Assembly: GCA_021646405.1 (NCBI GenBank)
Contig: SOER01000018.1
Coordinates: forward strand, 1 to 55,070
Origin: Candidatus Loosdrechtia aerotolerans
GTDB lineage: Bacteria; Planctomycetota; Brocadiia; Brocadiales; Brocadiaceae
DNA length: 55,070 nucleotides
Direction of reading: 5' to 3'
The notes below the pieces were generated by a model. It did not search any database, was not told the origin of the DNA, and saw only the letters and a program-made list of their open reading frames with translations. Below, piece by piece: positions 44,056 to 53,265 of the stretch (within the stretch, counting starts at the first letter, position 1; the number at the start of each line of letters is the position of its first letter). The translations under genes were made by a program, and so were the position numbers.

Positions 44056-44828
44056 GACAGATATACATATACCCCCTTTCCATCGCTGTACTCTGTATCA
44101 TATGCCTCTCATCCCGTGTTCAGGCAGATGAAAAGATACTTATAGCAGCGGCATCAAATTTACACCCTGTTATGGATGAGATTCGCCATGCCTTTGAAAA
44201 AGAACATCCATCAATTAAGGTCGGTATTTCCTATGGTTCTTCCGGGAATTTTTTCGCACAAATTAAACACGGTGCACCATATGATATATTTTTCTCTGCC
44301 GATAATTTCTACCCCCTGCGCCTTGAAGAGGAGGGTTTGGCAGTAAAGGGCCAGAATCGAGTTTATGGTATAGGCAGGATTGTCCTCTGGGTCCCTGAGA
44401 AATCGGTATTGAATGTCCAAAAGGGATTATCAATAGCATCTGACCCTGCTGTAAAAAAGTTTGCTATTGCAAACCCGAAGCATGCACCTTACGGCAGGGC
44501 AGCGGAAGAAGCACTCCGGTATTATGGTTTTTGGGATACAATTCAAGGTAAGTTGGTCTTCGGGGAGAATATTTCACAAACGGCGCAATTTATCCAGACG
44601 GGTACGGCCGATGCGGGAATTGTTGCATTGCCTTTGGCAGTATCGCCCCCTCTGGTAAACAAAGGAAGGTATTGGATGATCCCTGTTGAATCATATCATA
44701 AACTGGAACAGGCTTATGCGATCCTTCACCGGGGAAAAGAGAAACATGGTGTTAAGATTTTTCTGGAATTCATGCAGGGGAAGAACGGGAAAGAATTACT
44801 TTCTCGTTACGGTTTTATCCTGCCGTAA
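44052..44828 (+). CDS. modA: Molybdate ABC transporter, substrate-binding protein
   Basis: A 258-residue protein with signal peptide (IYPLSIAVLCIICLSSRVQA, probable cleavage before Asp-Glu). The ModA landmarks are ILIAAASNLHPVMDEI, SYGSSGNFFAQIKHGAPYDIFFSAD and FAIANPKHAPYGRAAEEAL. It binds molybdate or tungstate and delivers it to ModBC. The start is the ATG overlapping the previous stop. Confidence 0.95.
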   Translation: MRQIYIYPLSIAVLCIICLSSRVQADEKILIAAASNLHPVMDEIRHAFEKEHPSIKVGISYGSSGNFFAQIKHGAPYDIFFSADNFYPLRLEEEGLAVKGQNRVYGIGRIVLWVPEKSVLNVQKGLSIASDPAVKKFAIANPKHAPYGRAAEEALRYYGFWDTIQGKLVFGENISQTAQFIQTGTADAGIVALPLAVSPPLVNKGRYWMIPVESYHKLEQAYAILHRGKEKHGVKIFLEFMQGKNGKELLSRYGFILP

Positions 44829-44855
44829 TTTTACGGACTATACTACAAACTCCAA

Positions 44856-45524
44856 ATGAACTTTGCGACACCACTCCTTTTATCATTAAGACTGTCCCTT
44901 GTTACCATGGTTCTTTTGTTTATTACCGGCATACCTCTTGCTTACTGGCTTGTCTTTTCAAGGACAAAATGGAAGTTTATCATTGAATCGGTAGTAGCCC
45001 TTCCCCTTGTCCTTCCGCCAACTGTTTTAGGTTTTTACCTTCTTATGGCCATAGGAGGTAACAGTATTATCGGACAGTGGTATGAAGCTATCTTTAATAG
45101 CACCCTTGCCTTTTCCTTTCAGGGACTCATTTTAGGCTCGTTTCTCTACAGCCTGCCCTTTGCCGTACAACCCTTTCAAACCTCATTTTCATCGGTTGAT
45201 AAAAAGCTGCTTGAGGCCTCCTGGTCTTTAGGACGATCCCATGTATACACCTTCTTTTCTGTTATCTTACCCCTGTCCAGACAAGGCATTATTACCGGAT
45301 GCGTTCTCTCATTTGCGCATACCCTCGGTGAATTTGGAGTTGTACTCATGATAGGAGGCAATATCCCCGGTGTTACCAGGGTTGCCTCGGTAGCAATATA
45401 CGACGAAGTGCAGTCGCTGGATTACGGGAATGCCAATATGTATTCGGCAATACTACTATTCTTTTCGTTTACCATACTAGCTATAGTATATTTCACAAAC
45501 AGAAGATTTATACGGACTCTTTAG
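44856..45524 (+). CDS. modB: Molybdate ABC transporter, permease
   Basis: A 222-residue membrane protein with five predicted helices. The EAA loop that contacts ModC is visible as LEASWSLGRSHVYTFFSVILP near 114-134, followed by GITGCVLSFAHTLGEFGVVLMIGGN-type sequence characteristic of ModB. It lies 27 bases after modA. Confidence 0.95.
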   Translation: MNFATPLLLSLRLSLVTMVLLFITGIPLAYWLVFSRTKWKFIIESVVALPLVLPPTVLGFYLLMAIGGNSIIGQWYEAIFNSTLAFSFQGLILGSFLYSLPFAVQPFQTSFSSVDKKLLEASWSLGRSHVYTFFSVILPLSRQGIITGCVLSFAHTLGEFGVVLMIGGNIPGVTRVASVAIYDEVQSLDYGNANMYSAILLFFSFTILAIVYFTNRRFIRTL

Positions 45525-45552
45525 TACATTGTCAGGATACGGAGGGCTATTC

Positions 45553-46431
45553 TTGCTGCATGTTTCGTTTAAAAAAATATGGAATGGATTTACGCTTGAT
45601 GCCACCCTTGAAATCCCTTTTGGAAAGATAACGGCCTTATTTGGGCCTTCGGGAGCCGGCAAGTCAACAATCTTACGTATTATTTCAGGTCTCGAGACAG
45701 CAGATGAAGGAAGGATCTCTTATGGAAGTGAGGTATGGTTTGATAAGTTATCGGGAATCCATTTACCTCCTCAGCAACGCCCTGTTGGATTTGTATTTCA
45801 GGATTTTGCCCTGTTTCCACACCTTACCGTGAAAAAGAATGTGGCATATGGAATCAAAGAAAAAAAGCATGCACAGGAGGTAAGAGATCTTATTTCACTC
45901 GTTGGCCTGTCGGGATATGAGCATTACTATCCCGCACAACTATCCGGTGGACAGAAACAAAGGGTAGCTCTCATCCGGGCTTTAGCAAGAAAACCCGGCT
46001 TACTCCTCATGGATGAACCGCTTTCAGCCCTTGACTGGGAAACGAGAAGGCAACTGCAGGAAGATTTAAAACAAATCTTACGGCAATTTAACGTAACTAC
46101 AATCTACGTAACCCATGATATTACAGAAATGTATAAACTGGCAGATTATGTTATAGCGCTGGAATCAGGAAAGGTCATGAGAAGGGGTACCCCGGAGGAG
46201 ATATTTCTCGGGAAAAAGTTAAGCACCCGCATCCAGATCTCAGGCAAGGTGATTGGTATAGAGTCTGATCCTATCATGGTTGCTGTTACGGTCATGCATG
46301 AAGACCAATATATTAAGACCCTCATCGATGCAGAAGAAATAGACCGGATGGACTTGAAAATAGGGGATGATGTCATAATTGGCGCTAAATCTTCTGATGT
46401 AATCTTATTTAAGACCTTAACAAAACTTTAA
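45553..46431 (+). CDS. modC: Molybdate ABC transporter, ATP-binding protein
   Basis: About 292 residues. TTG 45553 is the preferred start because GGAGGG lies 6 bases before it; TTG 45529 is possible. The ATPase has Walker A FGPSGAGKSTILRIISG, signature LSGGQKQRVALIRAL, Walker B LLLMDEPLSALD and switch His in YVTHDI. A TOBE/Mop domain forms the last ~65 residues (VIGIESDPIMVAVTVMHEDQ, DDVIIGAKSSDVIL), allowing feedback by molybdate. It ends the modE-mop-modABC operon. Its last codons overlap the Pho-box-like array of phoU. Confidence 0.95.
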   Translation: MLHVSFKKIWNGFTLDATLEIPFGKITALFGPSGAGKSTILRIISGLETADEGRISYGSEVWFDKLSGIHLPPQQRPVGFVFQDFALFPHLTVKKNVAYGIKEKKHAQEVRDLISLVGLSGYEHYYPAQLSGGQKQRVALIRALARKPGLLLMDEPLSALDWETRRQLQEDLKQILRQFNVTTIYVTHDITEMYKLADYVIALESGKVMRRGTPEEIFLGKKLSTRIQISGKVIGIESDPIMVAVTVMHEDQYIKTLIDAEEIDRMDLKIGDDVIIGAKSSDVILFKTLTKL

Positions 46432-46460
46432 TAAAATCTTAACATTCTTTTAATAATTCT
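46417..46460 (+). promoter_or_regulatory. Four-copy Pho-box-like array upstream of phoU
   Basis: Four consecutive 11-base units start at 46417, 46428, 46439 and 46450: TTAACAAAACT, TTAATAAAATC, TTAACATTCTT, TTAATAATTCT. Exact 11-base spacing of TTAACA-type half-sites is the hallmark of PhoB/PhoP-type binding sites. The array begins inside the modC 3' end. An A/T-rich TATAAA at about 46468-46473 could be the -10. phoU starts at 46484, giving a very short leader. Confidence 0.65.
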
Positions 46461-46483
46461 CTGTAAGTATAAAAAGAAGTATT

Positions 46484-47161
46484 ATGGAAAGACATTTTGA
46501 TCAACAATTAGGTATATTAAGGAAGAACCTTATTCAAATGGCCTCTGTGGTAGAAGCAGCCATTGCCAATGCTGTAAAGTCTTTAATAGAGAGAGATAGT
46601 GAATTAGCCCATCTCGTTGTATGTAACGATGAGCAGATAGATACTTTAGAATTGGAAATCGATAAGCAATGTATAGATTTGCTCGCATTACGACAGCCTT
46701 TAGCCATTGACCTCCGATTCATTACATCATCACTTAAGATTATCAATAACCTTGAACGAATGGGTGATCTCGCTGTCAATATTGCGGAACGGGTAATTCC
46801 TCTGAATCAAGAGCCGCAGCTGAAACCACTCATTGACATTCCGAGAATGGCTGCTATTACCCAGACAATGGTGAAAGACAGTATTGATGCCTTTGTGAAT
46901 CGGGATACCGAACTGGCCAGATCGGTATATGAACGGGATTCCACGGTGGATGCCCTGAATGATCAAATATTCCGGGAATTATTAACATACATGATGCAGG
47001 CTTCATCAAATATAACACGTGCTGTCCATTTGATATTAATTTCCCGTCATTTGGAGAGAATCGCTGACCATTCTACCAATATTGCAGAAGAAGTAGTCTA
47101 TATTGTCAAAGCAAAAGTTGTTAAACACCGTGGCCATATCCTGGAAGAACCTCTACCGTAA
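46484..47161 (+). CDS. phoU: Phosphate-signalling protein PhoU
   Basis: A 225-residue all-helical protein of two PhoU domains: MERHFDQQLGILRKNLIQMA and a second part with DSTVDALNDQIFRELL. The E/D-xxxD metal motif repeats appear as NNLERMGDLAVNIAERV and RHLERIADHSTNIAEEVVY. PhoU links the Pst transporter to the PhoR histidine kinase. No pst or phoBR genes are in the window. The 11-base repeat array before it suggests phosphate-starvation control. Confidence 0.95.
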   Translation: MERHFDQQLGILRKNLIQMASVVEAAIANAVKSLIERDSELAHLVVCNDEQIDTLELEIDKQCIDLLALRQPLAIDLRFITSSLKIINNLERMGDLAVNIAERVIPLNQEPQLKPLIDIPRMAAITQTMVKDSIDAFVNRDTELARSVYERDSTVDALNDQIFRELLTYMMQASSNITRAVHLILISRHLERIADHSTNIAEEVVYIVKAKVVKHRGHILEEPLP

Positions 47162-47264
47162 TCATTCAGCAGGAATACATACCGTTTTTATATTGCCAAG
47201 AAAAGATGTATTATGATAGACTACTACTGATTTTAATCAATGGAAACTTCTAGAGTTTATACCT

Positions 47265-48167
47265 ATGGAAACGAATAAAGAAGGTCTTATAGAAATATCG
47301 GTTATCGGTGAGATTGCCAGTCCTGTCGTCGGCCCTCAGGCTTATCGTATAACGCCTGAAGGAAAACCTGTTATACTTCCAGGCGTGGGAGGGATTACGT
47401 ACAATGTCAAGATAGGTGATAACGCCATTCAGTGGGAAGCAGATCACGTAGAGCCTTGTGTATCAATCAAAAATAAGGACCGGGAGGAAAACGGTGCCCT
47501 TAATCTGCTCTCCTGTATCGGAAATACGGCTAAGGTTATCACCGGTGATGCAAAGGGAAGCACAGGTATTGTAACAGGAAAGCACGGCGGTATTGAACAC
47601 ATACTGGTAGATTTTGAAGATGAAGTATTAGAAAAGTGTATTATCGGAGATAAGATTCTGATTCGCGCAACGGGTGTTGGTTTAGTACTTAAGGAATATC
47701 CGCATATTAAAATTATGAATACATCTCCGGGCTTATTACAGGCGTTACGGATTAAACCAAATAAAGAGGTGTTACATATCCCTGTAACGCATGCCATTCC
47801 TGCAGCCATTATGGGTTCCGGCCTGGGATCTCAGCACTGCTACCGGGGAGATTATGATATACAACTCTTTGATAAACGGCACGTCGAGGAGTATCACCTT
47901 CAGACATTACGTTTTGGCGATATTGTAGCAATCATGGATGCAGATCATACCTATGGAAGGATCTACAGGACCGGGTCGGTAAGTATAGGAATAATCGTAC
48001 ATAGTAACTGTGCTACTGCAGGCCACGGTCCGGGGGTAACAACACTCCTTACCTCTGCGGAAGGCAAAATTGTTCCGTATACCGATAAAAATGCAAATAT
48101 TGGTATCTATCTGGGAATCGGACGATTTAGAAAAAGGCCGGCAAAAAACAAAAAAAGAAGGGGTTGA
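47265..48167 (+). CDS. DUF4438 domain protein
   Basis: A 300-residue protein with the family features: GEIASPVVGPQAYRIT, ILPGVGGITYNVKIGD, GDAKGSTGIVTGKHGGIEHILVDF and GSGLGSQHCYRGDYDIQL. It ends with HGPGVTTLLTSAEGKI and a basic tail. The family is found in anaerobes and hyperthermophiles, is beta-rich and has no proven function. It stands alone between phoU and rpsB. ATG 47265 gives full family length. Confidence 0.85.
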   Translation: METNKEGLIEISVIGEIASPVVGPQAYRITPEGKPVILPGVGGITYNVKIGDNAIQWEADHVEPCVSIKNKDREENGALNLLSCIGNTAKVITGDAKGSTGIVTGKHGGIEHILVDFEDEVLEKCIIGDKILIRATGVGLVLKEYPHIKIMNTSPGLLQALRIKPNKEVLHIPVTHAIPAAIMGSGLGSQHCYRGDYDIQLFDKRHVEEYHLQTLRFGDIVAIMDADHTYGRIYRTGSVSIGIIVHSNCATAGHGPGVTTLLTSAEGKIVPYTDKNANIGIYLGIGRFRKRPAKNKKRRG

Positions 48168-48190
48168 ACACGTTTTACCATAAAAAATAC

Positions 48191-48218
48191 TTGACTTTTC
48201 TACTTCAGGTAATATAAT
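48191..48218 (+). promoter_or_regulatory. Sigma70-type promoter of rpsB
   Basis: TTGACT at 48191-48196, a 16-base spacer and a perfect TATAAT at 48213-48218. A start near 48225 leaves a leader of about 50 bases before rpsB, which could carry ribosomal-protein feedback control. Confidence 0.75.
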
Positions 48219-48274
48219 GTTAAGTTTTTGAACGTTTATATATTTGTAAACTTTTTATTAGGAGAGGAGATTAT

Positions 48275-48979
48275 TTGTCTATTGTGGGTATTCAAGAATT
48301 GATTGATGCGGGATTTCATTTTGGCCACCGGACAAGCAAGTGGAACCCAAAAATGAAACCGTATATTTTTGGTAAACGGAACTTAATCCATATTATTAAT
48401 TTGCGCGAAACGGTAAAAGGGCTTGTTACAGCATGCAGGTTCTTAACGAACCTTGCGCAGACAAACAAAGAGATATTGTTCATTGGCACCAAGTGGCAGG
48501 CAAGAGATATTGTCGAGCGTGAAGCACAGCGTTGTGGAATGCACTATGTGAATAAGCGCTGGCTGGGTGGTACGCTAACAAACTTTGATACCATTCGGAA
48601 ACGGCTGGAGCGTTTAGAAGAATTAGAGAGCATGGAAGAAACAGGCGCTATTAATCAGTTCAGCAAGAAAATGATCTCTTCTCTTAACCGGGAACGGAAG
48701 AAGATACTCTCAAATCTGGAAGGTATCCGTAAAATGACTTCTCTTCCAAGCGCTCTCGTAGTGATTGATCCACGGTATGAGCATAATGCTATCGATGAGG
48801 CAAGAAATCTGGGGATCCCAACGGTATGCCTGGCTGATACAGACTGCAACCCCGAAGTTGTGGATATTTGTGTTCCTGGAAATGATGATGCAATACGATC
48901 AATTAATCTCTTTTTAACGAAAGCAGCAGATGCTATTTTAGCTGGTAAAGAACAGGCAATGGCCGTGGCAAAGGTTTAA
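48275..48979 (+). CDS. rpsB: Small ribosomal subunit protein S2
   Basis: A 234-residue protein starting at TTG 48275 with a strong GGAGAGGAG site upstream. Typical S2 sequence: IQELIDAGFHFGHRTSKWNPKMKPYIFG, NKRWLGGTLTNFDTIRKR, ALVVIDPRYEHNAIDEARNLGIP and DAIRSINLF. It heads the conserved order rpsB-tsf-pyrH-frr. A TTG start on a ribosomal protein is uncommon. Confidence 0.96.
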   Translation: MSIVGIQELIDAGFHFGHRTSKWNPKMKPYIFGKRNLIHIINLRETVKGLVTACRFLTNLAQTNKEILFIGTKWQARDIVEREAQRCGMHYVNKRWLGGTLTNFDTIRKRLERLEELESMEETGAINQFSKKMISSLNRERKKILSNLEGIRKMTSLPSALVVIDPRYEHNAIDEARNLGIPTVCLADTDCNPEVVDICVPGNDDAIRSINLFLTKAADAILAGKEQAMAVAKV

Positions 48980-49097
48980 TGAGGATATCGAACAGGTATT
49001 GAAAAATCCTTCCATATTGAATAATAAGATTATATTTACGAGATAGCAAATCTGGTAACTGCCTTCAAAAGCATATCATATAGGTCACAATTCTACA

Positions 49098-49139
49098 GTT
49101 GTTTTTATACCGTGACGTATAAAATTATATAGAAACAAC
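49098..49139 (+). promoter_or_regulatory. Inverted repeat in the tsf leader
   Basis: Nested arms TTTATAC/GTATAAA (inner) and GTTGTTT/AAACAAC (outer) could fold into a stem 34 bases before tsf. It may be an attenuator or RNA-processing site between rpsB and tsf. No T-run follows. Confidence 0.35.
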
Positions 49140-49172
49140 GATAGTTTTACATTATATATATGGAGAATGTTA

Positions 49173-49760
49173 ATGGCAGATATAGCAAGTATTACAAAAT
49201 TAAGAGAACAAACCGGAGCCGGCATATTAGAATGCAAGAGTGCACTGGATGAAGTTAAGGGTGATTTTGGGAAAGCTTTAGAGATTATTAGAAAGAAGGG
49301 GATTAAGAAGGCTGCAAAAAAAGAGCAGCGGGTAACTACAGAGGGCAGGGTCGGTTCATATATTCACACCACGGGAAAATTAGGTGTGCTTGTAGAACTC
49401 AACTGTGAAACAGACTTTGTAGCAAAAAATGAAGTATTCCAACAGTTCTTAAAAGATCTCTGCATGCAGGTTGCAGCAACAAAACCAATTGCTGTTAGAA
49501 GAGAAGATATCCCTGTTCCTGTTATAGAAGAGCAAAAGAAGATATTTATGGAAGAGGCTAAAGGAAAACCCGTGGATATAATGGAAAAAATTGCCCTTGG
49601 AAAATTAGAAAATTTCTATAAAGAAAGCTGCCTTCTGGAACAACCTTTTATAAAGGATAATACCAAAACGATCCAGGATTTATTAATTGCAAATATCGCT
49701 AAAATAGGAGAAAATATAAAAATAAGCCGTTTTTGCAGGTTTGAGGTTGGCGATGTTTAA
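49173..49760 (+). CDS. tsf: Translation elongation factor Ts
   Basis: A 195-residue protein. ATG 49173 is chosen over ATG 49167 because GGAG at 49162-49165 is 7 bases away from it and only one from the other. EF-Ts landmarks: ASITKLREQTGAGILECKSALDE, GDFGKALEIIRKKGIKKA and GVLVELNCETDFVAKNEVF. It is the short form of EF-Ts with a single dimerisation subdomain, as in several bacterial phyla. It exchanges GDP for GTP on EF-Tu. Confidence 0.96.
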   Translation: MADIASITKLREQTGAGILECKSALDEVKGDFGKALEIIRKKGIKKAAKKEQRVTTEGRVGSYIHTTGKLGVLVELNCETDFVAKNEVFQQFLKDLCMQVAATKPIAVRREDIPVPVIEEQKKIFMEEAKGKPVDIMEKIALGKLENFYKESCLLEQPFIKDNTKTIQDLLIANIAKIGENIKISRFCRFEVGDV

Positions 49761-49785
49761 CTAACGGGAAAATATTTTATACCCC

Positions 49786-50511
49786 ATGACAATGCAGAAT
49801 ACCATTCGGTACAAACGGGTACTGGTAAAGATAAGCGGTGAAGGTTTTGGCAATGCAGACGGACGCGGCATTAAGACAGAGCAATTTACTACTGTTGCCA
49901 GAGAATTACAGAAGGTCTCTGAAATCGGTATCGAATTGGCAGTTGTTCTTGGTGGTGGTAATATACTTCGTGGTGCAAAATTAAATAACGTAGGAAAATC
50001 AAGGGTACAGGCAGACCAGGCAGGGATGATTGCTACGGTAATTAATGCACTGCTCCTTCAGGATATCCTGGAAGGATTCAATATAAAGGCACATGTAGTT
50101 AGCGCTATCGAGGTAAAAAATATCACAGAGTCTTTTGTATTGAGAACCTGCTTGCAATATTTGAAAGAAAAGGATATTATCATCTTTGCAGGTGGAACAG
50201 GAAATCCTTATTTTACAACAGATACAGCAGCAGCTTTACGCGCAATTGAAATAAGCGCTGAGGTAATGATGAAGGCAACAAGGGTTGATGGAGTATATAC
50301 GGACGACCCTATAAAAAATCCATCTGCAAAACTATATAAAAGACTGACGTATATGGATGTATTGAATAAACAGTTAGGTGTTATGGATTTAACAGCAATT
50401 TCCCTATGCATGGAAAATAAATTGCCAATAATTGTTTTTAATATGAATAATCAGGAAAATATCAAAAAGGCAATTCGGGGGGAACCCGTCGGAACATATA
50501 TTGGGGAATAA
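49786..50511 (+). CDS. pyrH: UMP kinase
   Basis: A 241-residue amino-acid-kinase-fold protein: RVLVKISGEGFGNADGRGI, VVLGGGNILRGAKLNN, QADQAGMIATVINALLLQD, FAGGTGNPYFTTDTAAALRA and ATRVDGVYTDDP. It phosphorylates UMP to UDP. It lies 25 bases after tsf. ATG 49786 or ATG 49792 may be used. Confidence 0.96.
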   Translation: MTMQNTIRYKRVLVKISGEGFGNADGRGIKTEQFTTVARELQKVSEIGIELAVVLGGGNILRGAKLNNVGKSRVQADQAGMIATVINALLLQDILEGFNIKAHVVSAIEVKNITESFVLRTCLQYLKEKDIIIFAGGTGNPYFTTDTAAALRAIEISAEVMMKATRVDGVYTDDPIKNPSAKLYKRLTYMDVLNKQLGVMDLTAISLCMENKLPIIVFNMNNQENIKKAIRGEPVGTYIGE

Positions 50512-50514
50512 AAT

Positions 50515-51075
50515 ATGAGTAGAGAGTCGATATGTAAGGAAACAAGAGTTAAGATGGATAAAATAATAGCACACTTGCAAGAGGAATTAAAAGGCTTAAG
50601 AACGGGCAGGGCAAGTACAGGATTAGTGGAGAATATAAAGGTGGAATGCTATGGAGATATATCCCCCTTAAAACAAATAGCGGCGATTTCTACGCCTGAT
50701 TCCCAGGTAATTATGATTAAACCTTACGATCTTTCTATACTATCCAATATAGAAAAGGCAATACTGAAATCTGATATCGGCTTGACCCCTGCAATTGAGG
50801 GAAAAGCTATACGAATTACCGTTCCGTCGCTCAATGAAGAACGGAGAAAGAAACTTTCTGCCCATGCAAAAGAGCTTGGGGAAACAGCAAAAGTATCCTT
50901 GCGCAGTATACGGCACGAGGCTATAAAACTTGCCGATAAAGAGGAAAAAGAGAAAATCCTGACTGAGGATGATACCAAGCGTACTAAGGACGAGATACAG
51001 AAAATTATTCATGAGCACGAAGGTAAGATTAATGATGCCGTTAAAAAAAAGACGGAAGAAATACTCAAGATATAA
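50515..51075 (+). CDS. frr: Ribosome recycling factor
   Basis: A 186-residue protein with the RRF pattern: MDKIIAHLQEELKGLRTGRA, VECYGDISPLKQIAAISTPD and long helices ending in IQKIIHEHEGKINDAVKKKTEEIL. It splits post-termination ribosomes with EF-G. It starts 3 bases after pyrH and closes the rpsB-tsf-pyrH-frr group. Confidence 0.97.
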   Translation: MSRESICKETRVKMDKIIAHLQEELKGLRTGRASTGLVENIKVECYGDISPLKQIAAISTPDSQVIMIKPYDLSILSNIEKAILKSDIGLTPAIEGKAIRITVPSLNEERRKKLSAHAKELGETAKVSLRSIRHEAIKLADKEEKEKILTEDDTKRTKDEIQKIIHEHEGKINDAVKKKTEEILKI

Positions 51076-51141
51076 CGAGCACACAACCACACCCTGTAAT
51101 TTTATTTTTTGTTTGTATATGACGAAGAAAAACGTATAATT

Positions 51142-51214
51142 GGGGGCATAGCTCAGCCGGTAGAGCACCGCCCTTTTAAGGCGGGTGTCGATGGTTCGAA
51201 TCCATCTGCCCTCA
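51142..51214 (+). tRNA. tRNA-Lys (anticodon TTT)
   Basis: Acceptor GGGGGCA pairs with TGCCCTC. The D-arm is GCTCAGCCGGTAGAGC. The anticodon stem CCGCC/GGCGG holds loop CTTTTAA with anticodon TTT. The T-arm is GATGG-TTCGAAT-CCATC. Discriminator A at 51214; CCA is not encoded. Confidence 0.96.
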
Positions 51215-51231
51215 TATAGATAATCAGTATC

Positions 51232-51306
51232 GGCCCCATCGTCTAGTCTGGTCTAGGACAACAGATTTTCGATCTGTGAACAGGGGTTCAAATCCCCTTG
51301 GGGTCA
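51232..51306 (+). tRNA. tRNA-Glu (anticodon TTC)
   Basis: Acceptor GGCCCCA pairs with TGGGGTC. The anticodon stem ACAGA/TCTGT holds loop TTTTCGA with anticodon TTC. The T-arm is AGGGG-TTCAAAT-CCCCT. Discriminator A at 51306; CCA is not encoded. It lies 17 bases after tRNA-Lys, probably on one transcript. Confidence 0.95.
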
Positions 51307-51316
51307 ATTCTTATAT

Positions 51317-51357
51317 AAAAGGCCATAAGATGCAAAACATCTCATGGCCTTTTATTT
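51317..51357. terminator. Bidirectional intrinsic terminator
   Basis: A long stem, AAAAGGCCATAAGATG with CATCTCATGGCCTTTT (one mismatch), has a short A-rich loop. T-runs lie on both sides, TTTTATTTTT on the plus strand and TTTTATAT on the minus strand. It ends the tRNA transcript from the left and htpG from the right. Confidence 0.88.
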
Positions 51358-53265
51358 TTAAACGATAATCTTCTTCCCCCCTCCCAATGTTGCCATTGTT
51401 AACTCCTCTATAAGTTCGTTCAGCCTTTGAACCATAGAAACAGGATCCGAAACAACACCATCCTGCATGAGTGCATTCTCAAATAACTGCTGTATGATCT
51501 TTTCAACTAATGATTGGTAGCCAGAATTTTCATTCATCTTCGCTAAATTCTGAATCATTTGGTTTTTCCTGTTAATCTCCATAATCTTTTTGGACACCTT
51601 ATAGTTAGTGTCTACCATTTGTATCAGCTTCTGGACATGTACACTTGGCATTCCATCGGGATTTACCAGACAACATGGACTATCACTCAGCCTCTTCGAT
51701 TCCTTGACATCGAGAACCTTATCCGCCAATACAACCCTCATCGTCTTCATCAGATGGTTAAATATCTCTTCATAATTTTGAGGTTCCGAAGAAGTATCAA
51801 TAATCTTACTGTCGCCATCCTTCAGCAGGTCTAGATTCGCCTGATCAACTGACCGGAGGGGCTTCTTCTCAAATTCCATAAGGCCGGAAAGGAGGAATTC
51901 ATCGTGTGGGTCTGTTAAATACAGTACTTCAATATCTTTTTTACGGAATATCTCAAGGTAAGGGCTCTTTTCTATCGTCTCACGGTTCACCGCTGTTATA
52001 TAATAAATTTCCTTTTGATCTGGCTTTATCCTCTCTCCATACTCTTTCAGAGAAACCAAACCGTGTGAATCTGAACACCTCGAAGAATTGAATCGTAATA
52101 ATTGTGCCAGGGTGTCCCGGTTTTCAAAATCAAGATGTACTCCTTCCTTTAAAATCCTCCCGAATTGCCTCCAGAATGTCTCATATTTCTCTTTCTCGTT
52201 TTTTGCTATATCCTGTAAAAGCGAAAGCAATTGTTTAACAAGGATACTCTTCATCTTATGAACGATCCTATTATCCTGAAACGTTTCCCTTGAAATATTT
52301 AATGGAATATCTGCAGAGTCAACGACTCCGTGAATAAACCTTAGGTATTCAGGCAGAAGCACCTTGCAATCAGATTGAATTAAGACCTTGTTTGAGTAAA
52401 GCTGAACCCCGTGTTCCAATTTTTTAAACCCATAGATCTCATAATTTGTGGCCGGGCAGTACAATATACTATAAAATTGGATAGGGGCCTCTGCAGAGGT
52501 ATGAAGACGGAAAAGGGGTGTCTCCTCGGTATTGGTAATAAACTTATAAAACTCGTTGTAGTGCTCTTCTGTAATATCCTTTTTCGGCTCTTTCCAGATC
52601 GCCGCAATCTGGTTGGCTACTTCTCCACAAACCTTGATAGGAAAACTGACAAAGTTAGAATACTTTTTAATAATAGATTGTATTCTCGCCTTTCCCGTAT
52701 ACTCCTTCTCATCCTCCCTGAGATGGATGATGATATCGGTTCCTCTTCTCTCTTTTTCAATCGGATTCAGGAAGTACTTCCCTGATCCATCTGAATGCCA
52801 TTCATATGATTGCCCGTCTTTGTAAGACCGTGTTCTAACCTTAACATTATCTGCAACCATAAAAACCGAATAGAAGCCTACACCAAACTGACCAATGATA
52901 TTAGAATCCTGTTTCGCCTGCTCTGATAATTTTGTTATAAACTCCAGCGACCCTGATTTTGCAATAGTTCCGATATTCTGGATAATCTCATCCCTTGTCA
53001 TCCCAATACCAGTATCACTGATCGTCAGGGTTCTGTCCTTCTCATCCATATCTATCGTGATTTCCATCGGAAGGTCTTTCCCCTCATATTCCTGATCGGT
53101 AAGGGAAATATATCGCATTTTCGTTAATGCATCTGACGCATTTGAAATAAGTTCTCTTAAAAAGATCTCCTTATGTGTATAAAGGGAATGGGAAAGAATA
53201 TTCAACAGCTTCTTTATTTCTGCCTGAAACTCAAAACTCTCCTCATGTTTCACCTTTTCACTCAT
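51358..53265 (-). CDS. htpG: Chaperone HtpG (Hsp90)
   Basis: A 635-residue protein. ATG 53265 (MSEKVKHEESFEFQ) is preferred because GAGGAGG lies 5 bases upstream; a GTG six bases earlier is too close to that site. The GHKL ATPase motifs are present: ELISNASDALTKMRY, DTGIGMTRDEIIQNIGTIA and GQFGVGFYSVFMVAD. The middle-domain signature VDSADIPLNISRETFQ follows, with the Hsp90 C-terminal domain after that. It assists folding of client proteins under stress. It is convergent with the tRNA genes. Confidence 0.97.
   Translation of the reverse strand: MSEKVKHEESFEFQAEIKKLLNILSHSLYTHKEIFLRELISNASDALTKMRYISLTDQEYEGKDLPMEITIDMDEKDRTLTISDTGIGMTRDEIIQNIGTIAKSGSLEFITKLSEQAKQDSNIIGQFGVGFYSVFMVADNVKVRTRSYKDGQSYEWHSDGSGKYFLNPIEKERRGTDIIIHLREDEKEYTGKARIQSIIKKYSNFVSFPIKVCGEVANQIAAIWKEPKKDITEEHYNEFYKFITNTEETPLFRLHTSAEAPIQFYSILYCPATNYEIYGFKKLEHGVQLYSNKVLIQSDCKVLLPEYLRFIHGVVDSADIPLNISRETFQDNRIVHKMKSILVKQLLSLLQDIAKNEKEKYETFWRQFGRILKEGVHLDFENRDTLAQLLRFNSSRCSDSHGLVSLKEYGERIKPDQKEIYYITAVNRETIEKSPYLEIFRKKDIEVLYLTDPHDEFLLSGLMEFEKKPLRSVDQANLDLLKDGDSKIIDTSSEPQNYEEIFNHLMKTMRVVLADKVLDVKESKRLSDSPCCLVNPDGMPSVHVQKLIQMVDTNYKVSKKIMEINRKNQMIQNLAKMNENSGYQSLVEKIIQQLFENALMQDGVVSDPVSMVQRLNELIEELTMATLGGGKKIIV

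Noticed and set aside
51135-51140. TATAAT just before tRNA-Lys as its promoter
   Set aside because: It ends one base before the mature tRNA, so transcription would begin inside the gene. The tRNAs are more likely read from the frr side or from an unseen promoter.
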